From the NCBI GenBank assembly GCA_026707225.1, contig JAPOXG010000050.1:1-47056 (forward strand): a stretch of DNA of 47,056 nt. Direction: 5' to 3'. Under the pieces are notes generated by a model. That model saw only the letters and a program-made list of their open reading frames with translations. It was not told the origin of the DNA and made no database searches. Of this stretch, positions 1 to 8,337 are shown one piece after another (within the stretch, counting starts at the first letter, position 1; the number at the start of each line of letters is the position of its first letter). Source of the DNA: Chloroflexota bacterium (GTDB lineage: Bacteria > Chloroflexota > Anaerolineae > Aggregatilineales > Phototrophicaceae). Both the position numbers and the translations under genes were made by a program.

Positions 1-54
1 TGGACGACCAGACGGAGCGATATCAACTCTCATCTGCTAGTAGCGGACAAGCCT

Positions 55-82
55 TGTAGGGGCGATCAACCTGATCGCCCGC
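55..82. repeat. GTAGGGGCGA palindromic intergenic repeat, copy 1
   Basis: Starts TGTAGG and forms a perfect 9-bp stem, GGGCGATCA at 60-68 with TGATCGCCC at 72-80, around a 3-nt loop. It lies just upstream of the hexosaminidase gene. It belongs to the dispersed family described under the other copies; here the variable inner arm is GATCA/TGATC. Confidence 0.8.
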
Positions 83-108
83 AAAAGGAAAATGAGGCTC
101 ATAAGATT

Positions 109-1659
109 ATGCCAGAAATCACGCTCTTTCCCCAACCGCAGCAGCTGGAGCGCCAGCCCGGCGCCTTCACGCTCAACACGCACACGCGCCTGTTCGCCGC
201 TGACCGCGCGCTTGGCGAAAGACTCGCCAATTACCTGCGCCCGGCAACCGGCTTCGGCCTGCCCGTACACCCGCTCGATGAAGACATACTCGCGGACGCA
301 ACCAATGCGATATTGTTGGTTCCATCCCCGGACCTTGTTGACGCCGAAGCATACAAGCTCGATGTGAGGCCGGAGCGGGTCACTTTGCGCGCTGGCGGGC
401 GCAGCGGCTTTCTATACGCGATGCAGACGCTGCGGCAGCTCATGCCGCCGCAGATACTGGCCGATTCGCTGCAAGACGATGTCGCCTGGGAGATTCCGGC
501 TATGAGCATCACGGACGCGCCGGCTTTCGGCTGGCGTGGATTGCATCTCGATGTGGGGCGGCACATGTTCCCGGTCGACTTTATCAAGAAGTTCATCGAT
601 ACGATGGCTCTCTACAAATTCAATACCTTCCATTGGCATCTGACTGAGGATCAGGGCTGGCGGCTGGAGATCGAGAAATATCCGCGCCTGACCGAGATCG
701 GCTCCCAGCGGGCGGAATCGCCGATTCCAGCCGATCCGAAGCGGACGGACGGAAAGCCCTACGGCGGCTACTATACGCAGGACGAGGCGCGCGAGATCGT
801 CGCCTATGCCGCCGAACGGGGCATCACCATCATGCCCGAGATCGAATTGCCGGGGCACAGCCTAGCCGCGCTCACCGCCTATCCTCAGCTCGGATGTCTT
901 GGCGGCGGCTATGAAGTGCGCCTGACCTGGGGTATCGACAGCAATATCTACTGCGCTGGCAACGATGCGGTCTTTGAATTTCTACAGGATGTGTTTGAGG
1001 AAGTGCTGGCGCTATTTCCTTCGACCTACATTCACATCGGCGGAGACGAGGCGCCAAAGGAACGCTGGCGCAGCTGCCCCAAATGTCAAGCGCGCATCGA
1101 AGCCGAAGGGCTGGCGGACGAAGACGAGTTGCAGAGCTGGTTCATCCGTCAGATTGAAAGCTGGCTTAATGAAAGAGGATGCCGCCTGGTCGGCTGGGAC
1201 GAGATTCTGGAAGGCGGGCTGGCGCCGAATGCGACGGTGATGAGCTGGCGCGGCAGCGACGGCGGCATCGCCGCGGCCAACGCGGGGCATGATGTGATTA
1301 TGACGCCGACCACCTATTGCTATCTGGATTATTACCAGCACGAGGACTGGACGCGCGAGCCACCGGCGATCGCCCGTACGCTGACGTTGGAGCAAGCCTG
1401 GCAATTCGTCGTCGTGCCAGAGGAGATCGCGCCGGACAAGAAGCATCACATTCTCGGCGGACAAGGCAATATCTGGACGGAATACATTCCAAGCGCGGAC
1501 CAGGTGGAATACATGGCGTTTCCACGCGCCATCGCCATCGCGGACGTCCTTTGGAAGCATCCGGACGATCGCCATTACGCCGCCTTGTTGGCGCGGCTGA
1601 AAGCGCATTTGCCCTGCCTGGATTTTCTGGGCCTGAACTATCGCCACTTGGACGACTAA
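109..1659 (+). CDS. Beta-N-acetylhexosaminidase, glycoside hydrolase family 20
   Basis: A 516-residue GH20 enzyme that removes terminal beta-linked GlcNAc/GalNAc from glycans, chitin or peptidoglycan fragments. The N-terminal third (about 1-125) looks like the usual non-catalytic GH20b domain. The TIM barrel begins near GWRGLHLDVGRH (about 143). The family's catalytic pair is visible as HIGGDE: Asp313 positions the substrate N-acetyl group for substrate-assisted catalysis and Glu314 is the acid/base. Further family signatures are WHLTEDQGWR and MPEIELPGHS. No signal peptide is visible, so it is probably cytoplasmic, acting on imported disaccharides or muropeptides. The ATG at 109 has only a weak GAGG upstream. 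The SIS-domain gene follows after 14 bp, so the two are likely co-transcribed. Family assignment is certain; exact substrate is inferred from the neighbours. Confidence 0.93.
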   Translation: MPEITLFPQPQQLERQPGAFTLNTHTRLFAADRALGERLANYLRPATGFGLPVHPLDEDILADATNAILLVPSPDLVDAEAYKLDVRPERVTLRAGGRSGFLYAMQTLRQLMPPQILADSLQDDVAWEIPAMSITDAPAFGWRGLHLDVGRHMFPVDFIKKFIDTMALYKFNTFHWHLTEDQGWRLEIEKYPRLTEIGSQRAESPIPADPKRTDGKPYGGYYTQDEAREIVAYAAERGITIMPEIELPGHSLAALTAYPQLGCLGGGYEVRLTWGIDSNIYCAGNDAVFEFLQDVFEEVLALFPSTYIHIGGDEAPKERWRSCPKCQARIEAEGLADEDELQSWFIRQIESWLNERGCRLVGWDEILEGGLAPNATVMSWRGSDGGIAAANAGHDVIMTPTTYCYLDYYQHEDWTREPPAIARTLTLEQAWQFVVVPEEIAPDKKHHILGGQGNIWTEYIPSADQVEYMAFPRAIAIADVLWKHPDDRHYAALLARLKAHLPCLDFLGLNYRHLDD

Positions 1660-1673
1660 AGGATTGGCGCGCC

Positions 1674-2705
1674 ATGCATCTGCAAAAGGAAATCGCGCAA
1701 CAGCCGGCCGTGATTGAACGGCTGCTAAACGATGGAAAGGCATTAACCGAAGCGGTGGCCACCTCCATCCATGACTTCAACCCGAGTTACGCTTGCATCG
1801 CCGCGCGGGGCACCTCGGATAACGCCGCCCATTATGCCCAATACATGTTTGGGGGGATGCTGCGCATACCGGTCATGCTGGCGACGCCATCGCTGCACAC
1901 GGTTTACGGAACGCCGCCTAACCTGTCCCAGGCGCTGGTCATCGGCATCTCGCAATCGGGGCAGGCGGAGGATGTGCGGACGGTCTTGAGCGACGCGAAT
2001 CAGCAAGGCGCCCTCACGCTGGCGATCACGAATTTCGAGGAATCGCCGCTGGCGCAGACGGCGAAATATCATCTGCCGCTGCTCGCCGGGCGGGAATTGA
2101 GCGTGGCTGCCACCAAGACCTATACCGCTCAGCTGACGGTGATCGCCATGCTGACGGGCGCGCTGGCGGGAAATCACATGATGCGGAAGGATCTCAGCGC
2201 CCTGCCCCGGCTTGCGGCGCAAGCTCTGCGCCTCGGCGAAGAGATCGCGTCTTGGGCGCAGCGCTACCGTTATATCGATCGCCTGATCACATTGGGCCGA
2301 GGATTCAATTATGCCACCGCCTGCGAGATCAGTCTCAAGGTCAAGGAATTGAATTATATCGCCAGCGAAGGCTATAGTGAAGCCAATTTCCGCCACGGTC
2401 CCATCGCCGCCATCGATCGCGGTCATCCAGTCATCTTGGTGTCTCCACACGGCAAGAATCTCGCCGGGATGGTGGATATGTGCCGGCGGCTCAATGAACT
2501 GGGCGCCGAAACCTTGGTTATCAGCAACAATAGCGACCTGCTCGGTCAAGGCCGGCAAGCGATGACGATTCCATCGACGCCGGAATGGCTCAGCCCGATA
2601 CTGGCGGTGATGCCCGGTCAGATCTTCGCCATGCAGCAAGCGCTCGCTCGCGGCTACGAGGTCGACAAACCGCGGGGCTTGTCAAAAGTGACGATCACGG
2701 AGTGA
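1674..2705 (+). CDS. SIS-domain aminosugar-phosphate isomerase/deaminase (NagB-II / GlmS C-terminal-like)
   Basis: A 343-residue protein with two sugar-isomerase (SIS) domains: the first around residues 40-175 (AARGTSDNAAHYA, GISQSGQAEDV), the second around 200-340. It ends in the YEVDKPRGLSKVT-type tail shared with the isomerase half of glucosamine-6-phosphate synthase. The glutaminase domain of GlmS is absent, so the likely role is deamination/isomerisation of glucosamine-6-phosphate (NagB-II/AgaS type) rather than synthesis. The reading frame stays open far upstream into the hexosaminidase gene, but the ATG at 1674, 14 bp after that gene's stop and preceded by AAGGA, is the natural start. 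It should act on the amino sugar released by its neighbour. Whether it prefers GlcN-6-P or another aminosugar phosphate cannot be read from sequence. Confidence 0.88.
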   Translation: MHLQKEIAQQPAVIERLLNDGKALTEAVATSIHDFNPSYACIAARGTSDNAAHYAQYMFGGMLRIPVMLATPSLHTVYGTPPNLSQALVIGISQSGQAEDVRTVLSDANQQGALTLAITNFEESPLAQTAKYHLPLLAGRELSVAATKTYTAQLTVIAMLTGALAGNHMMRKDLSALPRLAAQALRLGEEIASWAQRYRYIDRLITLGRGFNYATACEISLKVKELNYIASEGYSEANFRHGPIAAIDRGHPVILVSPHGKNLAGMVDMCRRLNELGAETLVISNNSDLLGQGRQAMTIPSTPEWLSPILAVMPGQIFAMQQALARGYEVDKPRGLSKVTITE

Positions 2706-2724
2706 GCCTCGCTGGCGGCTTTTG

Positions 2725-2749
2725 GCCCGCCCTCATAAGGAGGGAGGGC
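2725..2749. terminator. Hairpin between convergent genes, possible bidirectional terminator
   Basis: GCCC/GGGC plus CCCTC/GAGGG arms, separated by one G-A mismatch, enclose the loop ATAAG. It sits exactly between the stop of the SIS gene (2705) and the stop of the convergent methyltransferase gene (2751). There is no good T tract on either side, so function as an intrinsic terminator is uncertain. Confidence 0.45.
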
Positions 2750-2750
2750 T

Positions 2751-4214
2751 TCAAACCCGCGCGCGCCACTCGGCCATGCTGCGGTTGCCTTTACTCTTGT
2801 TGCAATGGGTGCAGAGCAGCTGCAAGTTCTCGACATGGTCGCTGCCGCCTTTGCTGCGCGGCAAAATGTGATCGACTTCCATGACCTTGAAAGGGAAGAA
2901 GGTGTCGCAGCCGGCGCAGACGCCTTCCTGCTCGCCATAGAGACGGTGCTTATGCGTACGGTAATTTGGCAGCTTTCCCATATCAGCGCGCAGCGGCGGA
3001 TCGTCGCGCACGATCGCCCCGCCCCAAAGCGCGCCGCGGTCGTCGCGGATGCGCTGGTCGACCAGCTTGATAGCCAGCGGCGACAGGTCAATGCCGGCCC
3101 ATTGTCGGTTCAGCCGGTCGGCCGCGACCAGGGTGGTGGCGCAGCCGCAGAAGGGGTCGAACACCATATCATTTTCGTTGCTGGAGATTTCGATAATGCG
3201 TTCCATCATTGCGAGGCGCTTCTGCGTCGGATAGCCGGTGTACTCTTTGCTGCCCGCGCTGTAATTGGTGAAGCCGATGGGCTCAAGAATCAGATTTTGC
3301 GGCGGCGTACCAGAATCGGCGGCGGCATAACGTTTGAGCCCGGGCCACTTGCCGCGCTGTGGATGATGTATCAGCCCGGCTCTGTCCAACGCGTCCAGCC
3401 GTTCGTGTACGCCTTTGATGCTAAGGTAACCGGGGATAAAGCGCCTCTCGATGTATTTGGCATACTTGCCAGTTTTCGGCGCCGACCAGACGCGACCGCG
3501 AGCTGAGACATCGTAGTCGCACCAAGGCAAGCTGCTAGGCGCCAACGAATCCGTGTTATGCTTGGGACCGGTCAAGTCGGCAGCCCGAAAGCGCCCGCGT
3601 TCGTCTTGGCTGGGGTAGGCGCGTTCCAGCGAATCAGCGTCTCGCGGCTGTCTTACGTCATTCCAAGCCGTCTTGTCGGATTTGGCATATTAGAGAATAT
3701 GATCGCAGATTCGTCCATAGCGGCCGGGGTCATTATGTGAAGTGGCGCGCCGCCAGACGATGCAGTTGCGATAATGCCGCGCGCCAAAGACCGCGTCCAT
3801 TAGCAGCTTGAGATAATGACTGGCGGTATCGTCGCTATGCAGATAAATCGAACCCATGTCCTTCAAAATGCGCCGCATCTCAATCAACCGCACCGCCATC
3901 ATAATCAGATAACTCATCATGCTCTTGCCATGCGTCTGGCGCGCGGCGTCGATGACGGCGTAGGCGGCTGGGTTGCGCTCAGCCAGTTCGCCGTGTTCGT
4001 AGACGTCGATATCGGAAAGCGTCCAGGTGTCTTTGAAAGCGGCGCCGGCCGCTTGGCTGCCGATGGGCGCGGCGTAGTCTTCGTTGGAGTTGAAGGGCGG
4101 GTCGAGGTAGATGAGGTCGACACAGGCGCTGTTGATGCCGCGCATGACGGGCAGGTTGTCGCCGGTCCAGACTGTGCCGCTGGCGAAGTTGGCTTGGGTC
4201 ATGGGGCGCTCCAT
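2751..4214 (-). pseudogene. DNA methyltransferase with C-terminal HNH nuclease domain, interrupted by one in-frame TAA
   Basis: Read as one frame from ATG 4214 (or ATG 4202) this gives 486 codons plus an internal TAA at 3692-3690. The upstream part has the catalytic DPPFNSNEDY motif (motif IV of amino-methyltransferases). The downstream part has FDPFCGCATT (motif I, AdoMet binding) and WAGIDLS. The IV-before-I order is the beta class of N6-adenine/N4-cytosine enzymes. The last ~60 residues form an HNH nuclease (CAGC, EVDHILPRSKGG, CTHCNKSKG). The TAA sits between HIL and YAK, where family members carry an aromatic residue (HxxLFYxK-like), so one base change explains it. Both halves are otherwise undamaged and in the same frame. 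It is either a young pseudogene, a readthrough gene or a base-call error. No cognate restriction gene is adjacent. Confidence 0.85.
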
Positions 4215-4241
4215 CGCCGAGGCTCGCGCGGTGAGCAAACG

Positions 4242-4259
4242 AGTCAAACCTGTTTGACT
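4242..4259. promoter_or_regulatory. Perfect inverted repeat in divergent promoter region (possible operator)
   Basis: AGTCAAA at 4242-4248 and TTTGACT at 4253-4259 are separated by CCTG. It lies between the divergent starts of the methyltransferase (4214) and the M24 peptidase (4404). An 18-bp dyad in this position would suit a dimeric regulator, but no regulator gene is next to it and it could equally be a short hairpin. Confidence 0.4.
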
Positions 4260-4403
4260 TCCATAAGATAGGTGAAACCGACACAATCCGCAACGGCAAG
4301 GTCGAAGTCGCGGCGATTGCCCAACTGAAAGATTGTTCTCTGTGCGCTTTGCGTCTCTGGGGTTAGAATCAAGCGAGCATCGCCAAGATAACAGGAGCGC
4401 CTC

Positions 4404-5546
4404 ATGTCCAGCGACCGCCTGCAACGATTTCAGCATATCCTCGCCGAGCGCGCCGATCTCGCCTTCTTCCCCATCTCATCCGACCTGCAATATCTGACCG
4501 GCGTCCCGCGTGACTTTCCCAATTACGGCAATACGATTCATCCCGGCGACTGGCTCGAGGGCGCCTGGATCACGCCCCATCACGAGCCTGTACTGCCGCT
4601 CCCGCGAATGACAGCGGAGTTCGGCGGCTTGAGCCGGCTGGAAGGCATCGACATCCGCGTCCTGGGCGATTGGGATGAGCCGACCGAGATGGTCAAGAGC
4701 ATCCTCGATGGATTTGACTTGCCGGCGAATCCGCGCGTGGCGATTAGCGATTTCGCCACTGGCGAGACGGTCTCTCATTTGCAGCCGCTTCTGCCCGGCG
4801 CTTCGTTTCTTTCGGCGACGGCGCTGCTGCGTCCGATGCGCGTCATCAAGACGGAGGCGGACATCGACCTGATGAGGCAAGCCGGGCGCATCACGGAAGC
4901 CGCGTTCGGCGATACGCTGAAGGCTTTGCGCCTGGGCATGACCGAGCTGGAAATCGTCGAAGAGGTCAATTATCAGCTGCGCAAACATGGCTCGCTGGGC
5001 CAATCCTTCACGACATCGCTTTACAATTCGGGACCGGATCATCCGCTGCTCTTTGGCGCGCGAATGGAGAGTTGGCATCGCAAGCTGGATCCGCCGGTGT
5101 CCATTCTCTTCGATTTCGGCGGCATCTATGAGGGCTGGTGTTACGACTTTGGGCGCACGGTCTTTTTCGGCGAGCCCGACGATGAGGCGCAGCGGGTCTA
5201 CGATGTGATGATGGCGTCGCAGGCGGCGGGCGTAGCAGCGCTGAAAGCGGGCGAAGCCACCACCACTGACGCGGACCGCGCGGCGCGCCAAGTGATTGAG
5301 GACGCGGGCTACGGCGAAGCCTTCCGGCACCGCCTTGGGCACGGCATCGGCATGGATGTGCACGAGCCGCCTTTCTTGACCAAAGGCGATGAGACGCCAC
5401 TGGAAGAAGGCATGCTATTCACCATTGAGCCGAGCATTATGCAGATCAATAGCTATTCAGCGCGGGTTGAGGATGTGGTAGCGGCCAGACCCGGCGGCGG
5501 CGAAAAGCTGACGAATGGCTGGCAGGAGTTGATTGTCGTTGGCTGA
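4404..5546 (+). CDS. M24-family metallopeptidase (Xaa-Pro aminopeptidase/dipeptidase-like)
   Basis: A 380-residue protein with the two-part architecture of creatinase/prolidase-type proteins: a non-catalytic N-terminal domain (about 1-150) and a C-terminal pita-bread domain. All five expected metal ligands are present: Asp237 and Asp248 (FDFGG, CYDFG), His313 (LGHGIGMDVHEPP), Glu342 (TIEPS) and Glu356 (RVEDV). An AGGAG precedes the ATG by about 7 nt. It would cleave a proline-containing or otherwise N-substituted peptide bond in the cytoplasm. Next to cell-wall-sugar genes it may trim muropeptide-derived peptides, but that role is inference. It ends 4 bp before the end of the convergent namZ-like gene. 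Confidence 0.88.
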   Translation: MSSDRLQRFQHILAERADLAFFPISSDLQYLTGVPRDFPNYGNTIHPGDWLEGAWITPHHEPVLPLPRMTAEFGGLSRLEGIDIRVLGDWDEPTEMVKSILDGFDLPANPRVAISDFATGETVSHLQPLLPGASFLSATALLRPMRVIKTEADIDLMRQAGRITEAAFGDTLKALRLGMTELEIVEEVNYQLRKHGSLGQSFTTSLYNSGPDHPLLFGARMESWHRKLDPPVSILFDFGGIYEGWCYDFGRTVFFGEPDDEAQRVYDVMMASQAAGVAALKAGEATTTDADRAARQVIEDAGYGEAFRHRLGHGIGMDVHEPPFLTKGDETPLEEGMLFTIEPSIMQINSYSARVEDVVAARPGGGEKLTNGWQELIVVG

Positions 5547-5550
5547 CTCG

Positions 5551-6711
5551 CTATGAATACAGCAAAACCTCCGCGCAATTTCGCTCAAAATCGCGCGTGT
5601 CAGGCTCCCAGCTTTCGATGAGCGAATCGACTGGTTGGTCCGAGTCGATGCAATTGCGCAGACTATCGCTGCCCCAGAGCAGGTCGATCGGTGGGCGCGC
5701 GCCATCGCTCCAGGGTTGACGCCAGGCGAATTCATCAGGATAGCGCCGCTTCAGCGTCTGCAATATGTGGAGCATGCTGTTCACCGGCTGCAATGCGTCT
5801 CGATCCGTGACGTAAACATGCGCGCCGGCGCATAGCTCGCCCTGATACTTGCTGAAGGTTGGCACAAAATAGACCGGTCGAAAGCGCAAGCCCGCTAGCA
5901 ACCGTTCATTCAATTCATCGGCCAGCGACTCCGCATCGATCCAGGGCGCGCCGATATATTCAAAGGGGCGGGTCGTGCCTCTGCCTTCGGAAAGATTCGT
6001 GCCTTCGACGAGGCAAGTTCCCGGATAAAGCGTCACCGCCTCCAGCGTCGGTAGATTGGGCGAGGACGGGATGAAGGGCAGCCCGGTCTCATCAAACCAC
6101 ATCGCCCGCGACCATCCGCGCATCGGAATCACCGTCAGCTCGCAGCCGATCTCCCGCTCGTTTACAAACAGCGCGACCTCGCCAATCGTCATGCCGTATC
6201 TGATGGGCAGCGGATAGGGACCGACGAAAGATGCATAAGCGCGGTCGAGAAGCGGACCCTCAACGCGCATGCCGCCGATTGGCGCCGGGCGATCCAGCAG
6301 GATCACGGCGACGCCGGCCGCCTTCGCGGCCCGCATGACATAGAGCGTGGTCGCTAGAAAGGTATAGAAACGCGCGCCGGCATCCTGCAGATCGATGAGG
6401 ATGACATCAAGATCGGCCAGCATCTCGGCTGTCGGTGATTTGCTCTCGCCATAGAGGCTGTAGACGGGCAGGCTCGCGCGCGGGTCGATGGCGGACGCAA
6501 CCAGACTGCCGGCTTGCGCATCGCCGCGAATGCCGTGTTCGGGACCGAAAAGCGCGACCAGATTCAAAGCGGGATGGCTATGCAAGCGGTCGACGCTGCC
6601 GCGCAATTGGCTGTCTACGCTGCTGGGGCATGCAAGCAAGCCAAAGCGCAGCCCGGCGACCCGATCCAAATGCGCCTCAAAAAAGACTTCCAATCCCAAC
6701 TGTGTTCTCAT
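5551..6711 (-). CDS. namZ: DUF1343 / NamZ-type exo-beta-N-acetylmuramidase (GH171)
   Basis: A 386-residue protein recognisable as DUF1343 from GLRFGLLACPSSVD, LFGPEHGIRGDAQAG, DLQDAGARFYTF and LVEGTNLSEGRGT followed by the PFEYIGAPW stretch. In characterised members (the Bacillus subtilis YbbC lineage) this family removes MurNAc from the non-reducing end of peptidoglycan fragments. The frame is open to 6798, but ATG 6711 is preceded by GAGAGGG at a good distance and matches the usual N terminus. No signal peptide is evident, whereas many homologues are exported, so location is unclear. The nearby GH20 hexosaminidase, SIS isomerase and sugar transporter parallel the B. subtilis nagZ-amiE-murQ-namZ group. 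Family call firm; enzymatic role by homology. Confidence 0.88.
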   Translation of the reverse strand: MRTQLGLEVFFEAHLDRVAGLRFGLLACPSSVDSQLRGSVDRLHSHPALNLVALFGPEHGIRGDAQAGSLVASAIDPRASLPVYSLYGESKSPTAEMLADLDVILIDLQDAGARFYTFLATTLYVMRAAKAAGVAVILLDRPAPIGGMRVEGPLLDRAYASFVGPYPLPIRYGMTIGEVALFVNEREIGCELTVIPMRGWSRAMWFDETGLPFIPSSPNLPTLEAVTLYPGTCLVEGTNLSEGRGTTRPFEYIGAPWIDAESLADELNERLLAGLRFRPVYFVPTFSKYQGELCAGAHVYVTDRDALQPVNSMLHILQTLKRRYPDEFAWRQPWSDGARPPIDLLWGSDSLRNCIDSDQPVDSLIESWEPDTRDFERNCAEVLLYS

Positions 6712-6772
6712 GGATCCCTCTCTTTCACGAGTCTCAGCGCGCCGGCTCAACTGTTGCGCCTTCGAGGCTGTT

Positions 6773-6801
6773 TTGACAAAGTGTGGAATGCAAGCCATAA
6801 T
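6773..6801 (+). promoter_or_regulatory. Sigma-70-type promoter for the sugar ABC transporter genes
   Basis: TTGACA (6773-6778, perfect -35) and CATAAT (6796-6801, 5/6 to -10) are separated by exactly 17 nt. Transcription would begin near 6808, giving a leader of about 77 nt with AGGAGG at 6869-6874 before the ATG at 6885. It is the best promoter match I found in the window. Confidence 0.75.
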
Positions 6802-6884
6802 TATCGATGATAACAGCGTTGCAATGGCAGCGGAAACAAGGTTATCCGCAATTTTACGAAGCTCAAGCAGGAGGATGGAACGTT

Positions 6885-8177
6885 ATGAGCGAGAGAATAG
6901 TATCGCGCAGGGATTTCTTGCGGGCGAGTATGGCGGCGGGCACGGCAGCGGCGATATCAGCGATGCCGGCTGGCTTAACCTACGCCCAGGAGCAGGCATT
7001 CCTCAATTATTGGACGGGCTGGAGCGGCTTTGAATTTGATGTGCTGCAAGGATTGGTCGACCAGTTCAACGAAGAGCATGAAAATAGCTACGTCAATATG
7101 ACGACCGTTTTCGGGCAATACGAGAAGGTGCTGACGGCGATAGCTGGCGGCAATCCGCCCGATGTCGTCTCGGCGGTTTGGCTGCATCAACTGGTGCAGA
7201 TCGCCTCGCAGGGCGCGCTCACGCCCTTGACCGCCTACGCCGAAGCGGCCGGCATCGACGGCTCCGAATATTTCCCGCAGCTCTGGGAGAATTGGTGGTA
7301 CAACGGCGAGCTCTGGGGGCTGATGTGCACCTCGAACGCGCGCGTTCTGGCCTTCTCGCCACCCGCGCTGGCAGAGTTGGGCGTCAGCGAAGCGCCGACC
7401 AGCATTGACGAGCTGGACGAAGTCGCGCAAGCCTTCGAGATTATTGACGCCGATGGCAATATCGAGCGCGTAGGTCTTTTGCCAGCGAATCTCACTTGGT
7501 GGGCGCACGTATTCGGCGGGGGATTGTACGACGAAGACAGCGGGACCATTACTGCGAACGACCCAGCTAACGTAGCGGCGTTGGAGTGGATGGCTGGTTA
7601 CTGGGAACGGCTGGGTCCTGAGAAAGTAGCGGCTTTCACCAGTGGCTTCGGCGATTACCTCAGCACGCAGAATCCCTTCTTTGTCGGCAAGGAAGGCTTC
7701 AAGCAGGTCGGCGAATGGTTCATCCAGTTCCAGAAGAAATTCGCCCCCGATCTCGAGATGGATATGATCGCGGCGCCTTATCCTGATGGCGGCCGTCCGA
7801 ATTGCACGACCTTCGGCGGCAGCGTCTTCACGATTCCGACCGGCGTCATCAACCCGGACGCGGCTTGGGAATTCATCCGCTGGCTCAGCGAAGACGAGAA
7901 CATGGGCGAATTCTGCTTCAATATCCAGAATATCCCGCCCAAGGTGGGCGCGGCGACGGCCGAGCGCTTCGTCAGCGATCATCGCTTCCAATTAGCGCTG
8001 GACCTACTGAATGGACCCAACGCTTTTGGACCAGCAAAGATTCCAGTCAACGACTTCTACAATTCGCGCCTGGGCGAAGCCGAGACATCGGTCAAAGCCG
8101 GCATGCTCAGCGCGCAGGAAGCGCTGGACCGCGTCGCGGAAGAGGTGCAGCGCGAGCTCGACATGGCGATGATGTAG
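6885..8177 (+). CDS. Extracellular sugar-binding protein of a CUT1 ABC transporter, Tat signal
   Basis: A 430-residue family-1 solute-binding protein. The N terminus SRRDFLRASMAAG, followed by an Ala-rich hydrophobic stretch and AYA/TYAQ, is a twin-arginine signal peptide, so the protein is exported folded. The mature part has the sugar-binding pattern of this family (YWTGWSGFE, AIAGGNPPDVV, GGSVFTIPTG). AGGAGG lies 10 nt before ATG 6885; the frame is open upstream to 6807, but that would put non-signal sequence before the Tat motif. Two permease genes follow after a gap holding two copies of the palindromic repeat. The substrate is probably an amino sugar or oligosaccharide given the neighbours; sequence alone cannot fix it. 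Confidence 0.92.
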   Translation: MSERIVSRRDFLRASMAAGTAAAISAMPAGLTYAQEQAFLNYWTGWSGFEFDVLQGLVDQFNEEHENSYVNMTTVFGQYEKVLTAIAGGNPPDVVSAVWLHQLVQIASQGALTPLTAYAEAAGIDGSEYFPQLWENWWYNGELWGLMCTSNARVLAFSPPALAELGVSEAPTSIDELDEVAQAFEIIDADGNIERVGLLPANLTWWAHVFGGGLYDEDSGTITANDPANVAALEWMAGYWERLGPEKVAAFTSGFGDYLSTQNPFFVGKEGFKQVGEWFIQFQKKFAPDLEMDMIAAPYPDGGRPNCTTFGGSVFTIPTGVINPDAAWEFIRWLSEDENMGEFCFNIQNIPPKVGAATAERFVSDHRFQLALDLLNGPNAFGPAKIPVNDFYNSRLGEAETSVKAGMLSAQEALDRVAEEVQRELDMAMM

Positions 8178-8191
8178 GCAGGTGTGCTGCC

Positions 8192-8216
8192 TGTAGGGGC
8201 GAGACTTGTCTCGCCC
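8192..8216. repeat. GTAGGGGCGA palindromic repeat, copy 2
   Basis: Reads TGTAGG then GGGCGAGAC (8197-8205), loop TT, GTCTCGCCC (8208-8216). It starts 15 bp after the stop of the binding-protein gene. The same 20-bp stem recurs in the opposite orientation at 8296-8315. Confidence 0.8.
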
Positions 8217-8295
8217 TCTAGTTATTTGCAGTAGCCGTAGACTCGCAACCTTGTTCGACCCGGTAGCGCAGCGCATGTGAATTGAATGAAATCTA

Positions 8296-8320
8296 GGGCG
8301 AGACTTGTCTCGCCCCTACA
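8296..8320. repeat. GTAGGGGCGA palindromic repeat, copy 3 (inverted relative to copy 2)
   Basis: GGGCGAGAC (8296-8304), TT, GTCTCGCCC (8307-8315), ending CCTACA. With copy 2 it brackets about 80 bp of non-coding sequence between the binding-protein and first permease genes. The TGTAGG end faces left in copy 2 and right in copy 3, so the pair forms a larger inverted repeat. Confidence 0.8.
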
Positions 8321-8337
8321 ATCATTTTAATTGGCGA

